The notes below the pieces were generated by a model, which saw only the letters and a program-made list of their open reading frames with translations, searched no databases and had not been told where the DNA came from. Made by a program: the position numbers and the translations under genes. Below, one piece after another: positions 34,884 to 45,096 of a stretch of DNA of 64,000 nt. The DNA lies in assembly GCF_008087085.1 (NCBI RefSeq), contig NZ_VIYJ01000002.1, positions 1 to 64,000 of the forward strand, given 5' to 3'. This DNA comes from Nocardioides rubriscoriae (GTDB lineage: Bacteria; Actinomycetota; Actinomycetes; Propionibacteriales; Nocardioidaceae). Within the stretch, counting starts at the first letter, position 1, and every line of letters begins with the position of its first letter.

Positions 34884-37800
34884 TTGCATCCGACCGCTAC
34901 GGCACTTGCCGAGGCGCTCGCACACGACGCCGGATCACGGGCCGAGATCGTGCGCGGCGATGACGGCAATTGGCTCGCTGTCGAAGAGGTCTCCAGCACC
35001 ATCACGTTCGTCGAGGCCCAAGGCGACGAGCTTCGTATCGTCCCGTTCGTCGGCGATGCCGACGTGATCGGCGAACGACCCTTCACGCGTGACATCAGAG
35101 CGTCGTGGCTCGACGGGGAGCGCGAGTTTGTTGCCGACGTCTCCGCTCTCTCTAGCTACGCCGATCGCGGGCAGGTCATTGACCTTATGCATGCGGCTTT
35201 GGACTATTGGGCGCGCTCCGCAGAGGAAACCACCCCAGATCCCGCACCGCCGTCAGCGGTCGCCCCACCCGCGGTGGCAGTCGAGATCGCCGAAGTCGAC
35301 TTTGCTGAGCCCGTCATTGATGAGCCGGGTGACCAGCCGGGGGACGTCGAGACTCCTACGATCGATGCGCAGTTGCGTGCCGACATCAGTGACCAGTGGT
35401 CATGGGCTTCATCGGCAGCCCGCATACCGCAGATCTCCGACCTCACGGTCGCGCTCTCGGAGTCCCTCGCGCAGGCGCGCATCAGCGTCGCCGTCCGTGA
35501 CGCCGATGTGCAGTTCGGCACCAAACTCGCATTCGAGGGCCCGCTTCCAGCGGGAACTACCGCCTTGGGCAGTTTCAACGTTCCGCTCTCGGCGCGAGTC
35601 ATGTCGCAGGTGGAGGAACGCCGTGGAGCCGACTGCCTGATCACGCTCGAAGACGCAGCGACTGGTCGGGTGCTTTCCCGATACGAGGAAGCCCTGGACG
35701 TTCAGCCGCGCGACCTGTGGTTCTGGCAAGGTGATCCCCGCCGGTCGGAACAACGGGCGCGCATGCTTCAGCGTGGAGAGGAGCTGGCCGGCCTCCTCCA
35801 GGAGGACCCGGACCACCCGGATGTCGAGGTCATCGAGCGCGAGCTGGAGGCAATCGGGCGTGCGCTCAGGGCGGAGGGGGCAAGCTCCGCGCTCCTATCG
35901 CGGTCCCTACTGGCTTCGTTCGTCAGGCCCAACCATCCCGAGATCGCCGCGGTTGCGCGTGAGGCGGCAGAACGACTGGGCAAGGCGACCGGCGACTCGT
36001 CCTTCTTCGCCTACCAGATCGGCGACGTCGCGCAGGCTGAAGAACGCGCTGACGCGACCATCACCGCTATCTATGAGGCGCTTCAGGCCCGCTCCATTGC
36101 GTACTCAGAACCCCCACCCGGCTGGGACTACCGGGGCGAGGGGCAACGCATCCGTGATCACGGTGACGTGGCGAAGGCGGGCCTCGGCACCTGCATGGAC
36201 ACCACCGTTCTCGCCGCCGCGGTGATCGAGCAAGTGGGGTTGCATCCAGTCCTTGTGCTCATCACTGGACATATCTTTGTCGGCTACTGGCGGAGGGATC
36301 CGCTGCCAGAGCAGGGCGCGAAGCCGGAGTGGTACCCGGCCACACCAGTTATCGACGATCTCGCGACGATTCACTCGCTTGTCGGGGGTGGTTGGCTCGG
36401 AGTCATCGAGACGACTGCCTTCACGGCGGGCAAGGACATGTCGGCGAGTGAGGCGCGCCTGGCTGCGCGACAGGGGAATGTCAGCCGCGGACTCGGCGAA
36501 GGGTTCATCCAGCTCATCGATGTTGCCGCTGCGCGGCGTGCGGGTGTATCACCTCTGCCTGCGGTCAACGAGCGTGCAGATGGGGTCACGGAGATCGTGG
36601 AGTACCGCCCCGGCGGGGCGCCGACGGTCACCAAGGTGCAGGGCGAGGAGCTGGACGCTGGGGCGCGTGAGCGCCAGGTCGACAACCATCCTGCCCGCTA
36701 CCGCACCTGGAAGTCCTCGCTGTTCAGCCTCAACGCGACCAACGCGCTGTTGAACCTTGGTAGCAATGCCAGAGTCCAGCCGATCGCTCTTCCTCCTGAG
36801 GGCCTCGGCATCTTGGAGGACAAGCTCAACCAAGACGTCTCATTCAGCATCCACAGCGGCTACGACATCCCAGAGGTATGGCGCGCCCGGGACATCGCCA
36901 ACGCCCTGCAGCTCTTGGAATCGGGATCTCCTGACGACCGCAAGGAACTCATCTCCCACCTCAGCGACAGGCGACTGTACGTCCAGCGAATCGGACGCTC
37001 TGGGGGCAAGCCGGCAGCGCTGAGTCCGGCGACGTTCTTCAAAGAGATCCGCTCAATGGCGCACAACGCCAAGACGGCGCGTGACGAGCGAGGAATGAAT
37101 CCGCTCTTCCTGTGCATCGGACTCCTGCGCTGGCCCTACAAGCCAGGGGTCTTCGCAGAGGCACCGTTGATCCTCGTCCCCGTGAACATCGCTGTCGCAC
37201 GGGGGCGCCAGGAGTTCACCCTCACACTCGACTCCTCCCAGCAGACCACGCCAAACGCCGCTCTCATCGAGTGGTTGCGCCGAGAGCACGGACTTTCAAT
37301 CCCCGGCCTCGCCGAGCCGTTGGCCGACCGAGCGGGCATCGACGTTGACGGTGTTCTCGCCGAGGTGCGGAAGGCAGTCGCAGAACGAGGCTTGCCTCTC
37401 GATGTGTCCGGCGAGGCACGACTCGCCACTTTGGACCTCTCGGCCTTCCGCATGTGGCAGGACCTCAACCTCAACGCAGATCACTTCTTTGAGCGCCCGC
37501 TTGTCAAGCACCTCGTTCACACGCCCACCGAAACTTTCGAGGACCCGGCCATCGAGGCGGCCGCCGACGCTGACAGCGACGAGGCGTTCGAGGAGCAGCT
37601 GGAGAAGCTGGAGACGCCCATCCCAGCTGACTCCACCCAGAAGCGTGCCGTTCTGTGGGCACGCCAAGGCCGCACCTTCGTCCTGCAGGGCCCACCAGGA
37701 ACCGGGAAGTCGCAGACCATCACGAACATGGTCGCCGAATGCCTCCTGACGGGCCTGCGCGTCCTGTTCGTGGCAGAGAAGGGCACCGCCTTGGCGGTCG

Positions 37801-40800
37801 TTCAGCGCCGACTGGAGGCGATCGGCCTGGGACCATTCACCCTGAACCTCCACCACGAGGGCTCCAACGCTGCCGAGGTCCGCGCCCAGCTCAAACGCTC
37901 GCTCACAGCGACCGTGCACCCCGACACCCTCGCGATGGAGAACGCCCGGCGCCAGCTCAGGAATGCCCGCTTTGAGCTGACCCAGTACCCCCAACACCTC
38001 CACAAGCCAAACGCGGCCGGCCTGTCCGCCTATGGCGCTCACGACGAACTGCTCGTTCTGCAGGACGGCCCTGTGATGCCGATCCCGACGACCGTCGTCG
38101 CCCACCGCGCCGACCAGGCCGAGGCGCTCAAGGAGTTGTTCGAGGACCTCCAGCGATGGACCGCCGCGGCAGCGGTCCGAGCTGACCACCCGTGGCGGCT
38201 GGCAGGGGCTGGAAACGGCGACCCGTTTGACGTGGAAGCCGTCAGTGCAGCAGTGCGCGGAGTCCTGGCGGGTCTCGCCTGGGCCGCGGTCAGCACGGGT
38301 GCGCTTCGCGAGGCGCTCGACTCACTGACGCATCCCTCACAACTCGATGCGCTCGCGGCGGCAGCCAACCCGGCCTTCCCCGCGGGCGAGGAGTTGGCCG
38401 GTGTTCTCGACGCCGCCTGGCCGAGGCGAGCGGCCGAGACTCTCGCTGGCTGCGAGCGCGCCGTCGAAGGATGGTCTCAAAAGCTGCACGGCTTCACGCC
38501 CGACGTCCTCACCCTGGATCTCAGGGCGATCGCCTCCCAGCTTGACGCCGCCACATCGTCTGGCTTCTTGGGACGCAAGGGCCGACAGACCGCCGCCATC
38601 GCTCCCCTCGCCGCGGCAGCACCCCCGAACCTCGACCTGAACCCGACAAACGCCGGAGCGATCCTGGCTGACCTCATCGCGGCGCAGGGTGCGGGCGAAG
38701 AGGTCCGGACGTCGATCGGCGCGACACCCGGCTTGTCAGGAACTGTTCCCGCCGATGCCTTCGCCGCGGGAGCACTCGTGGCCGCCCGAAGTCGGCTGAA
38801 CGATCTCACGCAGGCGACCGCCAGCCTCCGTGACGAAGGTGAGTGGACTCGTCGCATCCACGATCTTGCGCGCAATGGCCACCTGAGCGGCCAAAGCGAC
38901 GCGCTCGCTTCTTATGCCGCCTCCTGGCACCGTCTCTGGGACGAACTCGCCATCCAGGACGCCGACTTCGATGCTTGGCGCAACAACGCGACGCTGTCGT
39001 CCGCGACCACTCGCGTCGAGGAGACCTGGCGTCGCGATGTCGACTACGAACGACTGGTTCCGCTCCAGCGATGGTGCACGCTTGTGCGAAAGCTTGAGCC
39101 GCTGGCTGCCGCTGGGCTTGATGAAGCCAGAATCGAACTCCTGGAAGGCAGGCTTCCGGCCCACACGGCCGAAGACGCCCTCGCCCGCGGAGTCGCACGA
39201 GCCTCGCTCACGGAGAGAATCAGCGCGGAAGGGCTCGACCGGTTCGACGCGGTCGCGCACGACCAGCGCGTCACGTCGTACTCGGCGGCGCAGGAGCAAG
39301 TTCGCAAGCAATGGGCCACCGACGGCCCAGCCCGGCTCCTTGCGCGCAGGGGCGGGGGAGGGCGCGGGTCACGCACCGGCGGGCTCGCGCGAGAGCTGGA
39401 AAAGACCACCCGGAAACTCGGAACCCGGCCGATCCTGCGCAAGTACGGCGAAGCCGTTCAAGAACTCACGCCGCTCGTGCTGTGCAGCCCGTCATCTGTG
39501 GTCGACCTGATCGAACCCGGCGTCATGGAGTTTGACCTCGTCATCTTCGACGAGGCATCCCAGATCACCGTGCCCGAAGCAGTCGGAGCGCTCGGTCGCG
39601 CACGTGCAGCTGTCGTCGTGGGCGACAGCAAGCAGATGCCGCCAACTCGCAAGGTCGGTGGTGGGGCGGCTGAGGACGAGGAGATCGATGACCCGAACGT
39701 TGAGGAGATTGTCGAGGACCAGGAGTCCATCCTCAGCGAGTGCGAACTCGCCCGAGTCCCCACGCTCAGCCTGAACTGGCACTACCGGAGCCAGGATGAG
39801 GCGCTCATCGCCTTCAGCAACCGCACCTACTACCGCGGTGATCTCAGCAGCTTCCCGACGCCCACCCTGCTCTCGTCCGAAACTGGCCTGGAGTTCCGGC
39901 CCGTGCATTGGCCGGAGAATGACGACAAGGGGATGTATCTGCGCGCGGGAGCCAACAAGGTGGACCTCGGCAACGGCGTGATAGCCGGATCGAACACCAA
40001 CCCTTTCGAGGCAGTCGAGATCGTGAAGTACATCCACGAACTCGTCCACGCCAGCGAGCGCCTTCCCTCCGTGGGCATCGTGACCTTCAACGAGCAGCAG
40101 CGCCAGCTAATCGAGGACCTGTTGCACGCAAGCGGCGATGCCAAGATCGCCGATGTCCTGGACGAGTCCAAGATGGGCCGAGGCGAGGCCCTGTTCGTCA
40201 AGGCTCTGGAACAGGTCCAAGGCGACGAGCGGGACATCGTCGTCTTCTCGGTGGCCTTCTCCAAGCAGGCCAACGGCAAGGTCCCGACGAACTTCGGCCC
40301 GCTCTCGAATGCCGGTGGTGAGAGGCGCCTCAATGTCGCCGTCACCCGAGCACGCCGCAAGAACGTGGTCTTCTGCAGCTTCAACCCCGCGTCCAACGAG
40401 CTCGACGTATCCGGGTCGACGTACCAGGGGCCGAAGGATCTCAAGCAATTCCTGATGGATGCGCAAGCGGCGGGCGCGCAGAGCGAGATGGTCGAGCCGG
40501 CTCACCGCATCGCGATCCGCGATCGTCACCGTGACGACATCGCCTCGGCACTTCACGATGCCGGTCTGCACGTGATGTCTGACGTCGGACTGTCCAACTT
40601 CCGGCTCGACCTCGTGCTCGCTCGACCCGAGATTCCAGATCGCCCGATCCTCCCTGTCCTGCTCGATGGCGAGAGCTGGAAGAAGCGCAACACGGTGTCC
40701 GATCGTGACGTCCTACCTGTCGAGGTTCTTGAGAACCTGATGGGCTGGCCGACCGTTGCGCGCATCTGGTGGCCGATGTGGCTCCAGAATCGAGACGAGG

Positions 40801-42137
40801 TCATCGCCCGCATCGTTTCCGAAGTGGATCGAGCCGAGGCTCACCTCGACGGCAGGACCGTGAGAACGGAGTCAGCCGCTGACTCCTCGGCGGCCGGGGC
40901 GGCTGAGCCTCTCCACAGCCTCAGCCCCGAGAACGAGCGGGCCCTCCCTCCAGAACCAACGCCCACGCCGGAGGCCGATGGGGACGTGGGAACGGAAGCC
41001 GCTGTCCAGGCGTCAGCGACCGATCCAGGACCAAGTCAGCCCGGGGCCGCGACGCCTTTCCTGCCGGAGCAGGGACGGATTGAAGCGCCCGCGGCTTCGA
41101 TGCCTCTCGCTCCGCCGAAGCCTGCCCCAGTCACTCCATCAGGCACTCACGCCGCGGAGCCGGACACCGACTCCATCGTCGAGTTCCAGCCCGCGCACAC
41201 CAACGTGGTCGGCTCCAAACAAGTCCTCGACCGTCTACCTGATCGCGGTGCCGCGGCAACGGTGCGCGAGCAGGTGCTCGACGTCATCGAAACCGAAGGG
41301 CCCGTCGAGCTGGGACGACTCGCCCGCATCGTTGCGCGACGCTTCGGTCTTAACGCCGTCCGGACGGCACGCGTCGAAGACATCGTCAAACTCGTCCCGC
41401 GGGCGCAGGTTCGCAAGAACCGGAAGCTTGGCGACTTCGCATGGCCGTCCCGACTCGATCCCGAGACCTGGGCCGGCTTCCGCATCGCCGGCCAGGACGG
41501 TTCGCGGACTCTCGACGAGATCGCTCCACAGGAGATCGCCAATGCGATGCTCGCGGTACTAGAAGAGTGCAACTTGGAGTTCGTCGACGACCTACTTCGC
41601 CAGACCGCGGAACTGTTTGGGATCACGAGACTCGGAGCCAATGTTCGCGCTCGACTCGAAGCGGTCTATGCCAAGCTCCCGACCGATGACGATGAAGCAC
41701 AGACCGCGGAGGAGCCGGCACCTAGCGAAGCTCCGGCGTCCGCTCATCCCTTAAACGACCCACGTGATGGCGAGGTCGGCCTTGGAGTCGCTGAAATTGC
41801 CGCGATGCTGGCCGATGCAATCCAGTCGAGTGGCACGGGAGGGTTCGACGTGCGCGGTGGATACATCCAGTGGCAGGGCGATCCGGTCAAGGGCTTATTC
41901 GTCGAGGCGGGTGATGGGCAGGGGTATGGCGAACCGTTCGACGCGGTGCTCGCTGACAAGCTTGTATCGAACGGTTGGCGGAGGCCTGTCCCCAAGGAAG
42001 ACATCCGCAACTGCTGGTTCGCACTTCCACTTGCGTTGAACGGTGACGAGTCGGAGCGCAGCTACGCTGCTCGGATGGAGGCAGCGGCGGAGGTCGTTCT
42101 CAATGGCATCCGAGTCATGGACGAACACCAGCGCTGA
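34884..42137 (+). CDS. Giant DUF4011/DUF3320 SF1 helicase with RecB-like endonuclease domain
   Basis: 2417 residues; TTG start at 34884 after GGGGGG, since an in-frame stop lies just before. Order: N-terminal ~300 residues including a beta-rich part; a transglutaminase-like stretch GTCMDTTVLAAAVIEQVGLH and ITGHIFVGYW (~434-475); DUF4011 (~600-800); helicase Walker A LQGPPGTGKSQTITNMV (~935), Walker B DLVIFDEASQITVPEA (~1552), LNWHYRSQDEALIAFSN, and VQGDERDIVVFS (~1770); a DUF559/MTES_1575-like RecB-type nuclease (SNFRLDLVLARPE ... ILPVLLDGESW ... WWPMWLQNRD, ~1895-1970); a Pro/Glu-rich linker; and DUF3320 (~2120-2260). Such proteins are frequent in defence islands. As the last gene of the VWA-PHP-nuclease operon it probably acts with them on invading DNA. 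Confidence 0.85.
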   Translation: MHPTATALAEALAHDAGSRAEIVRGDDGNWLAVEEVSSTITFVEAQGDELRIVPFVGDADVIGERPFTRDIRASWLDGEREFVADVSALSSYADRGQVIDLMHAALDYWARSAEETTPDPAPPSAVAPPAVAVEIAEVDFAEPVIDEPGDQPGDVETPTIDAQLRADISDQWSWASSAARIPQISDLTVALSESLAQARISVAVRDADVQFGTKLAFEGPLPAGTTALGSFNVPLSARVMSQVEERRGADCLITLEDAATGRVLSRYEEALDVQPRDLWFWQGDPRRSEQRARMLQRGEELAGLLQEDPDHPDVEVIERELEAIGRALRAEGASSALLSRSLLASFVRPNHPEIAAVAREAAERLGKATGDSSFFAYQIGDVAQAEERADATITAIYEALQARSIAYSEPPPGWDYRGEGQRIRDHGDVAKAGLGTCMDTTVLAAAVIEQVGLHPVLVLITGHIFVGYWRRDPLPEQGAKPEWYPATPVIDDLATIHSLVGGGWLGVIETTAFTAGKDMSASEARLAARQGNVSRGLGEGFIQLIDVAAARRAGVSPLPAVNERADGVTEIVEYRPGGAPTVTKVQGEELDAGARERQVDNHPARYRTWKSSLFSLNATNALLNLGSNARVQPIALPPEGLGILEDKLNQDVSFSIHSGYDIPEVWRARDIANALQLLESGSPDDRKELISHLSDRRLYVQRIGRSGGKPAALSPATFFKEIRSMAHNAKTARDERGMNPLFLCIGLLRWPYKPGVFAEAPLILVPVNIAVARGRQEFTLTLDSSQQTTPNAALIEWLRREHGLSIPGLAEPLADRAGIDVDGVLAEVRKAVAERGLPLDVSGEARLATLDLSAFRMWQDLNLNADHFFERPLVKHLVHTPTETFEDPAIEAAADADSDEAFEEQLEKLETPIPADSTQKRAVLWARQGRTFVLQGPPGTGKSQTITNMVAECLLTGLRVLFVAEKGTALAVVQRRLEAIGLGPFTLNLHHEGSNAAEVRAQLKRSLTATVHPDTLAMENARRQLRNARFELTQYPQHLHKPNAAGLSAYGAHDELLVLQDGPVMPIPTTVVAHRADQAEALKELFEDLQRWTAAAAVRADHPWRLAGAGNGDPFDVEAVSAAVRGVLAGLAWAAVSTGALREALDSLTHPSQLDALAAAANPAFPAGEELAGVLDAAWPRRAAETLAGCERAVEGWSQKLHGFTPDVLTLDLRAIASQLDAATSSGFLGRKGRQTAAIAPLAAAAPPNLDLNPTNAGAILADLIAAQGAGEEVRTSIGATPGLSGTVPADAFAAGALVAARSRLNDLTQATASLRDEGEWTRRIHDLARNGHLSGQSDALASYAASWHRLWDELAIQDADFDAWRNNATLSSATTRVEETWRRDVDYERLVPLQRWCTLVRKLEPLAAAGLDEARIELLEGRLPAHTAEDALARGVARASLTERISAEGLDRFDAVAHDQRVTSYSAAQEQVRKQWATDGPARLLARRGGGGRGSRTGGLARELEKTTRKLGTRPILRKYGEAVQELTPLVLCSPSSVVDLIEPGVMEFDLVIFDEASQITVPEAVGALGRARAAVVVGDSKQMPPTRKVGGGAAEDEEIDDPNVEEIVEDQESILSECELARVPTLSLNWHYRSQDEALIAFSNRTYYRGDLSSFPTPTLLSSETGLEFRPVHWPENDDKGMYLRAGANKVDLGNGVIAGSNTNPFEAVEIVKYIHELVHASERLPSVGIVTFNEQQRQLIEDLLHASGDAKIADVLDESKMGRGEALFVKALEQVQGDERDIVVFSVAFSKQANGKVPTNFGPLSNAGGERRLNVAVTRARRKNVVFCSFNPASNELDVSGSTYQGPKDLKQFLMDAQAAGAQSEMVEPAHRIAIRDRHRDDIASALHDAGLHVMSDVGLSNFRLDLVLARPEIPDRPILPVLLDGESWKKRNTVSDRDVLPVEVLENLMGWPTVARIWWPMWLQNRDEVIARIVSEVDRAEAHLDGRTVRTESAADSSAAGAAEPLHSLSPENERALPPEPTPTPEADGDVGTEAAVQASATDPGPSQPGAATPFLPEQGRIEAPAASMPLAPPKPAPVTPSGTHAAEPDTDSIVEFQPAHTNVVGSKQVLDRLPDRGAAATVREQVLDVIETEGPVELGRLARIVARRFGLNAVRTARVEDIVKLVPRAQVRKNRKLGDFAWPSRLDPETWAGFRIAGQDGSRTLDEIAPQEIANAMLAVLEECNLEFVDDLLRQTAELFGITRLGANVRARLEAVYAKLPTDDDEAQTAEEPAPSEAPASAHPLNDPRDGEVGLGVAEIAAMLADAIQSSGTGGFDVRGGYIQWQGDPVKGLFVEAGDGQGYGEPFDAVLADKLVSNGWRRPVPKEDIRNCWFALPLALNGDESERSYAARMEAAAEVVLNGIRVMDEHQR

Positions 42138-42174
42138 GTAGGTCATCACCGACGCGGGAGCATCGGGTCGTTCG

Positions 42175-42597
42175 TCAGCTGCGCTGCTTCGCCTGGTCCT
42201 CGGCGACGCTCTGCATGATGCGAAGCTGGATGCGGGAGAGGGCCTCTAAGCGGACGGATGCGGGGAGTGCCTCGATCTCTTGTGCCGCAAGCTCGATGGC
42301 CTCGTCAATAGACGCCCGCCGCCGCCTGCTCGGCGCCGCTGACTGAAGCCGCATAGGCGCTTGAGGAAGCTCGTCCTCAGTACCGAACAGCTCGTCGAGC
42401 GACATGCCCAGCACCTTGGACAGGAGAACCTGGTGCTTTGTCGACGGAAGCCGGTAGCCGGTCTCGATCTGCGCTATGTAGGGATAGGAGAGGCTGGTCG
42501 CCTCGGCGAGCTGCTTGCGGCTCATCCCGAGTTCGTCGCGACGCGTAGCGATCTTCCGCCCGAGCTCGATGTCGCCTGTCTTGGGTGAGGTTGCCAT
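42175..42597 (-). CDS. XRE-family HTH transcriptional regulator
   Basis: 140 residues from ATG 42595-42597. Cro/CI-type HTH at about 12-68: ELGRKIATRRDELGMSRKQL, AEATSLSYPYIAQIETGYRL, PSTKHQVLLSKVLGMSLDEL. The C-terminal half is helical (IDEAIELAAQEIEALP, LEALSRIQLRIM) and may dimerise. It converges on the giant helicase gene (37 bases between stops) and is divergent from the small PD-(D/E)XK-like gene. An 11-base palindrome upstream (42676) may be its operator, which would make it a self-repressor and control of the 42770 gene. Confidence 0.85.
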   Translation of the reverse strand: MATSPKTGDIELGRKIATRRDELGMSRKQLAEATSLSYPYIAQIETGYRLPSTKHQVLLSKVLGMSLDELFGTEDELPQAPMRLQSAAPSRRRRASIDEAIELAAQEIEALPASVRLEALSRIQLRIMQSVAEDQAKQRS

Positions 42598-42675
42598 CGC
42601 TCCGTCCTCGTTCTGTCGAACCCTGGGTCTATGCTCTCCGAAAAGCAAGCGAGGTGCAAACCTGACACGTTGCAT

Positions 42676-42686
42676 ACGCTAAGCGT
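42676..42686. promoter_or_regulatory. Candidate XRE operator palindrome
   Basis: ACGCTAAGCGT is a perfect 5+1+5 palindrome in the 172-base region between the divergent XRE gene and the gene at 42770. Size and place suit a Cro-like dimer site. It is a single site; no second copy was seen, so the assignment is tentative. Confidence 0.4.
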
Positions 42687-42769
42687 TAGGAGAGAGCTCC
42701 GCGCTCGAAGGCCAGACGCGATTCACATCGTCCCTGCGGCGTTCGGCCGGCTCGTCGTAGGCTGCCTGG

Positions 42770-43258
42770 ATGACTGTCAATCACCAGAGCGACTCCTCGG
42801 TCCAGAGGGGCGCGGAAGGTGCCATCGTCGATGCGCTTGGAGCCCTGCTCGGCGTCCCGCTCAACCCGGGCGGGGCTCTGAAGTTGAGCGGTGGAGTGTC
42901 CATCCAGCTCGACGCCCGTAGTGCGGATGGCCAGATTGCGGTGGAGGCCTACGCCCGTCAAGGCCGGCTGAAGGGCGCCCAACTCAAGAAGATCGCCCAG
43001 GATGTCCTGAAGCTAGCTCTGCTCCGTACGGAGCCCGGCTTGGAGGAAGTGCGGACCATCATTGTGTTCGCGAGTGAAGAAGCCCTCAGGTCAGTCACTG
43101 GCTGGGTCAAGCGCGCTGCCGAGGTTTTCGACGTGGAGCTCATCGTTGTCGAGATCGATTCGGAGTTGCGGGAGATGATCCTCGCCACCCAAGAGCGCCA
43201 GAAGATGGTCAACGTCGCCTTGGATGAGGCTGTCGGGGACATTGAGGCCGAGGGCTGA
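42770..43258 (+). CDS. Small protein with a PD-(D/E)XK-like fold, function unknown
   Basis: 162 residues from ATG 42770. The order strand (VSIQLDARS), strand (QIAVEAYARQG), long helix (GAQLKKIAQDVLKLALL), strand (VRTIIVFAS), helix, strand (FDVELIVVEID) fits a minimal restriction-endonuclease-like fold. The active-site position reads E-A-Y instead of E-x-K, so catalysis is doubtful unless another Lys substitutes. It has its own divergent promoter region with the XRE gene. Possibly a DNA-binding or inhibitor version of the fold; not otherwise recognised. Confidence 0.55.
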   Translation: MTVNHQSDSSVQRGAEGAIVDALGALLGVPLNPGGALKLSGGVSIQLDARSADGQIAVEAYARQGRLKGAQLKKIAQDVLKLALLRTEPGLEEVRTIIVFASEEALRSVTGWVKRAAEVFDVELIVVEIDSELREMILATQERQKMVNVALDEAVGDIEAEG

Positions 43259-43371
43259 GTCCGGCAGGGTTGACTCCCCGCGCCGCGTCGCCGCTCGGGT
43301 CGCGTAACCACAAGTTGGCGGCTATCACGTCCCGACGACTCGCGGGCTCCTCAAAGCTCCCCGTGGGGATC

Positions 43372-44382
43372 TCAAGTGGAAGTCGGTATCTCGTCTGGTA
43401 ACAGTTCGCCACGCAGGTGCTGGGATTCGCGCAGCGCAACTTGAAGCGTCGGAGCTGTGAAGAGCTGGTCCAACAGCACCCACACCCGAGCGGCTCGGTA
43501 GTTGACGAAGGTCGGCAGGGGCTTCATCCGAAGAGGCGGTCCGAGGCGGCACAGGACGTGTGGTCGATCGGTTCCGTCAGTCCGCGCCTGTTGGTGCGAA
43601 TCCCCAGTTGGAGCCGGGATGTCTGGCCACCGCTGCTGGAGCGACGCGATGACCTCGTAGTCGAGGACGCGGTGCACGCGTTGAACCTGATTGTCCCATC
43701 GGAAGGCCAAGAAGTTCGGAGGCACGGGCGGCCAGCCGTGTCCCCAGCCGTACGGGTAGTAGTAGAAGCCTTGATCGACGATCTCCCGGTACGTGTGCGG
43801 CCCCCCGCCTCCGGGTCGTTCCTTGTTTATGACTACGCAGTACACCTCGGCGTTGTTGACCTCAACCACCCGCAACGTCTCCTTCAAGTAGGTGTTCAAC
43901 TGGTCGAGCCACAGCCGTTCGTGCCCAGCCGCGCCACGACGAGCTGCGGTCAGGTATTCGCCGACGATGCTCCATGGCAGGTGGGTGACCTTGACGCCGT
44001 CCACGATGGCGGGCAGGTGCAGTCGTGCCCAGTCATGCGAGCAGTCCGAAAGGGTCACCAGGTGCGCGACCGGCATCGAGCGACACCGCGTCGCGTACGC
44101 CGCCAGCTGATCGATGGTGGGGAGAAGCCATCCTCGCTTCGCCTCGATGATGACCGCGTGGTCAGCGCCGTGTAGTTCAAGGTCGGTGCGACCGAGATCG
44201 TCGGACACCTCGAGGTCGATCGCGGTGGTCGCGGCTTGCGGTGCCGGGTCCAAACCCCCGATCAGCGCGGCAAGCAACCTGGGGCTATTGCGCAGCGTCC
44301 ACCCGAGCGCAGCGGTTAGGTGGTTCTCATTGGAGCCGAGCAATGAGAACACCGAGGTCAAGGTGCTGCCGTGGCGGCTCAT
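43372..44382 (-). CDS. PD-(D/E)XK nuclease family protein
   Basis: 336 residues from ATG 44380-44382 (a GTG at 44400 is the alternative; neither has a good RBS). Near the N-terminus, [20 protein letters not shown] is followed by the catalytic core: D67 (GRTDLELHG) and E80-A-K82 (VIIEAKRGW), then QLAAYATRC. This is a convincing D...ExK layout as in PDDEXK_4 proteins. The remaining ~230 residues, with a Gly/Pro/Tyr-rich loop ([18 protein letters not shown]), are unfamiliar. It stands alone between convergent and divergent neighbours; restriction or repair role is inference. Confidence 0.65.
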   Translation of the reverse strand: MSRHGSTLTSVFSLLGSNENHLTAALGWTLRNSPRLLAALIGGLDPAPQAATTAIDLEVSDDLGRTDLELHGADHAVIIEAKRGWLLPTIDQLAAYATRCRSMPVAHLVTLSDCSHDWARLHLPAIVDGVKVTHLPWSIVGEYLTAARRGAAGHERLWLDQLNTYLKETLRVVEVNNAEVYCVVINKERPGGGGPHTYREIVDQGFYYYPYGWGHGWPPVPPNFLAFRWDNQVQRVHRVLDYEVIASLQQRWPDIPAPTGDSHQQARTDGTDRPHVLCRLGPPLRMKPLPTFVNYRAARVWVLLDQLFTAPTLQVALRESQHLRGELLPDEIPTST

Positions 44383-44571
44383 CGGCAGAAGCTCGGGCAC
44401 CCGGCAACTCTGACACAGGTTCAGGCCGCCCGGTTGACCTCGGTAGTTGTCTCCTGCACCGTTGCGTCGGGCCCCGGTACTACCAGTTGGTGGGGCCGGC
44501 CATCGTTCGCGACGAAGCGACGCACCGACGATACGACGCGAAACGGAGTGATCCTGCGTCAGACTGATTCG

Positions 44572-45084
44572 ATGGAGTGGACTCGGCCAGGCCTCGCCCG
44601 CGCGGGGTTCGAAGGGTTCGTACGATTCTCGGAACTCGCGTCTTTCTCGGTGCCGCCCGGACCAGGTGTGTATGTGGTTTTCCGGGACTCCCACAGCGAC
44701 CCGAGTTTCCTCGACGTCAGTCCGGCGGGCTGGTTCAAGGCCAGGGACCCCTCGGTCTCGCGCTCGGTGCTGCAGAGGGCTTGGGTCGCTCAGGCTCAGG
44801 TTGTGTACATAGGTAAGGCGAGCGCCGGAGCGACCGGTCGACGTGGTCTGCGCAAGCGTCTAGACGAGTTCCGCAGACATGGTGCCGGTGATCCTGTGGG
44901 ACATTGGGGTGGCCGGTACGTGTGGCAACTTCAAGACAGCGCTGAGTTGCGCGTTGCTTGGCGCGAGACCCCCGACGAGAATCCAGAGGACGTCGAGTCT
45001 GCGCTCATCAGTCAGTTCGTTGCCGACTGGGGCGTCCGTCCGTTCGCTAACCGCAAGGCCGGTCGCGAGATCAAGGCTGAGTAA
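44572..45084 (+). CDS. GIY-YIG-like nuclease domain protein
   Basis: 170 residues from ATG 44572 (an in-frame GTG at 44548 is possible). PGVYVVF (31-37) and VVYIGKA (77-83) correspond to the two halves of the GIY-YIG signature; [11 protein letters not shown] supplies the expected Arg and the Glu in [11 protein letters not shown] (~140-150) the metal-binding Glu. The domain covers the entire protein. Its 3' end is 12 bases from the convergent UDG-like gene. Likely a DNA nuclease or DNA-damage enzyme. Confidence 0.65.
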   Translation: MEWTRPGLARAGFEGFVRFSELASFSVPPGPGVYVVFRDSHSDPSFLDVSPAGWFKARDPSVSRSVLQRAWVAQAQVVYIGKASAGATGRRGLRKRLDEFRRHGAGDPVGHWGGRYVWQLQDSAELRVAWRETPDENPEDVESALISQFVADWGVRPFANRKAGREIKAE

Positions 45085-45096
45085 AGCCTCCGTTAG

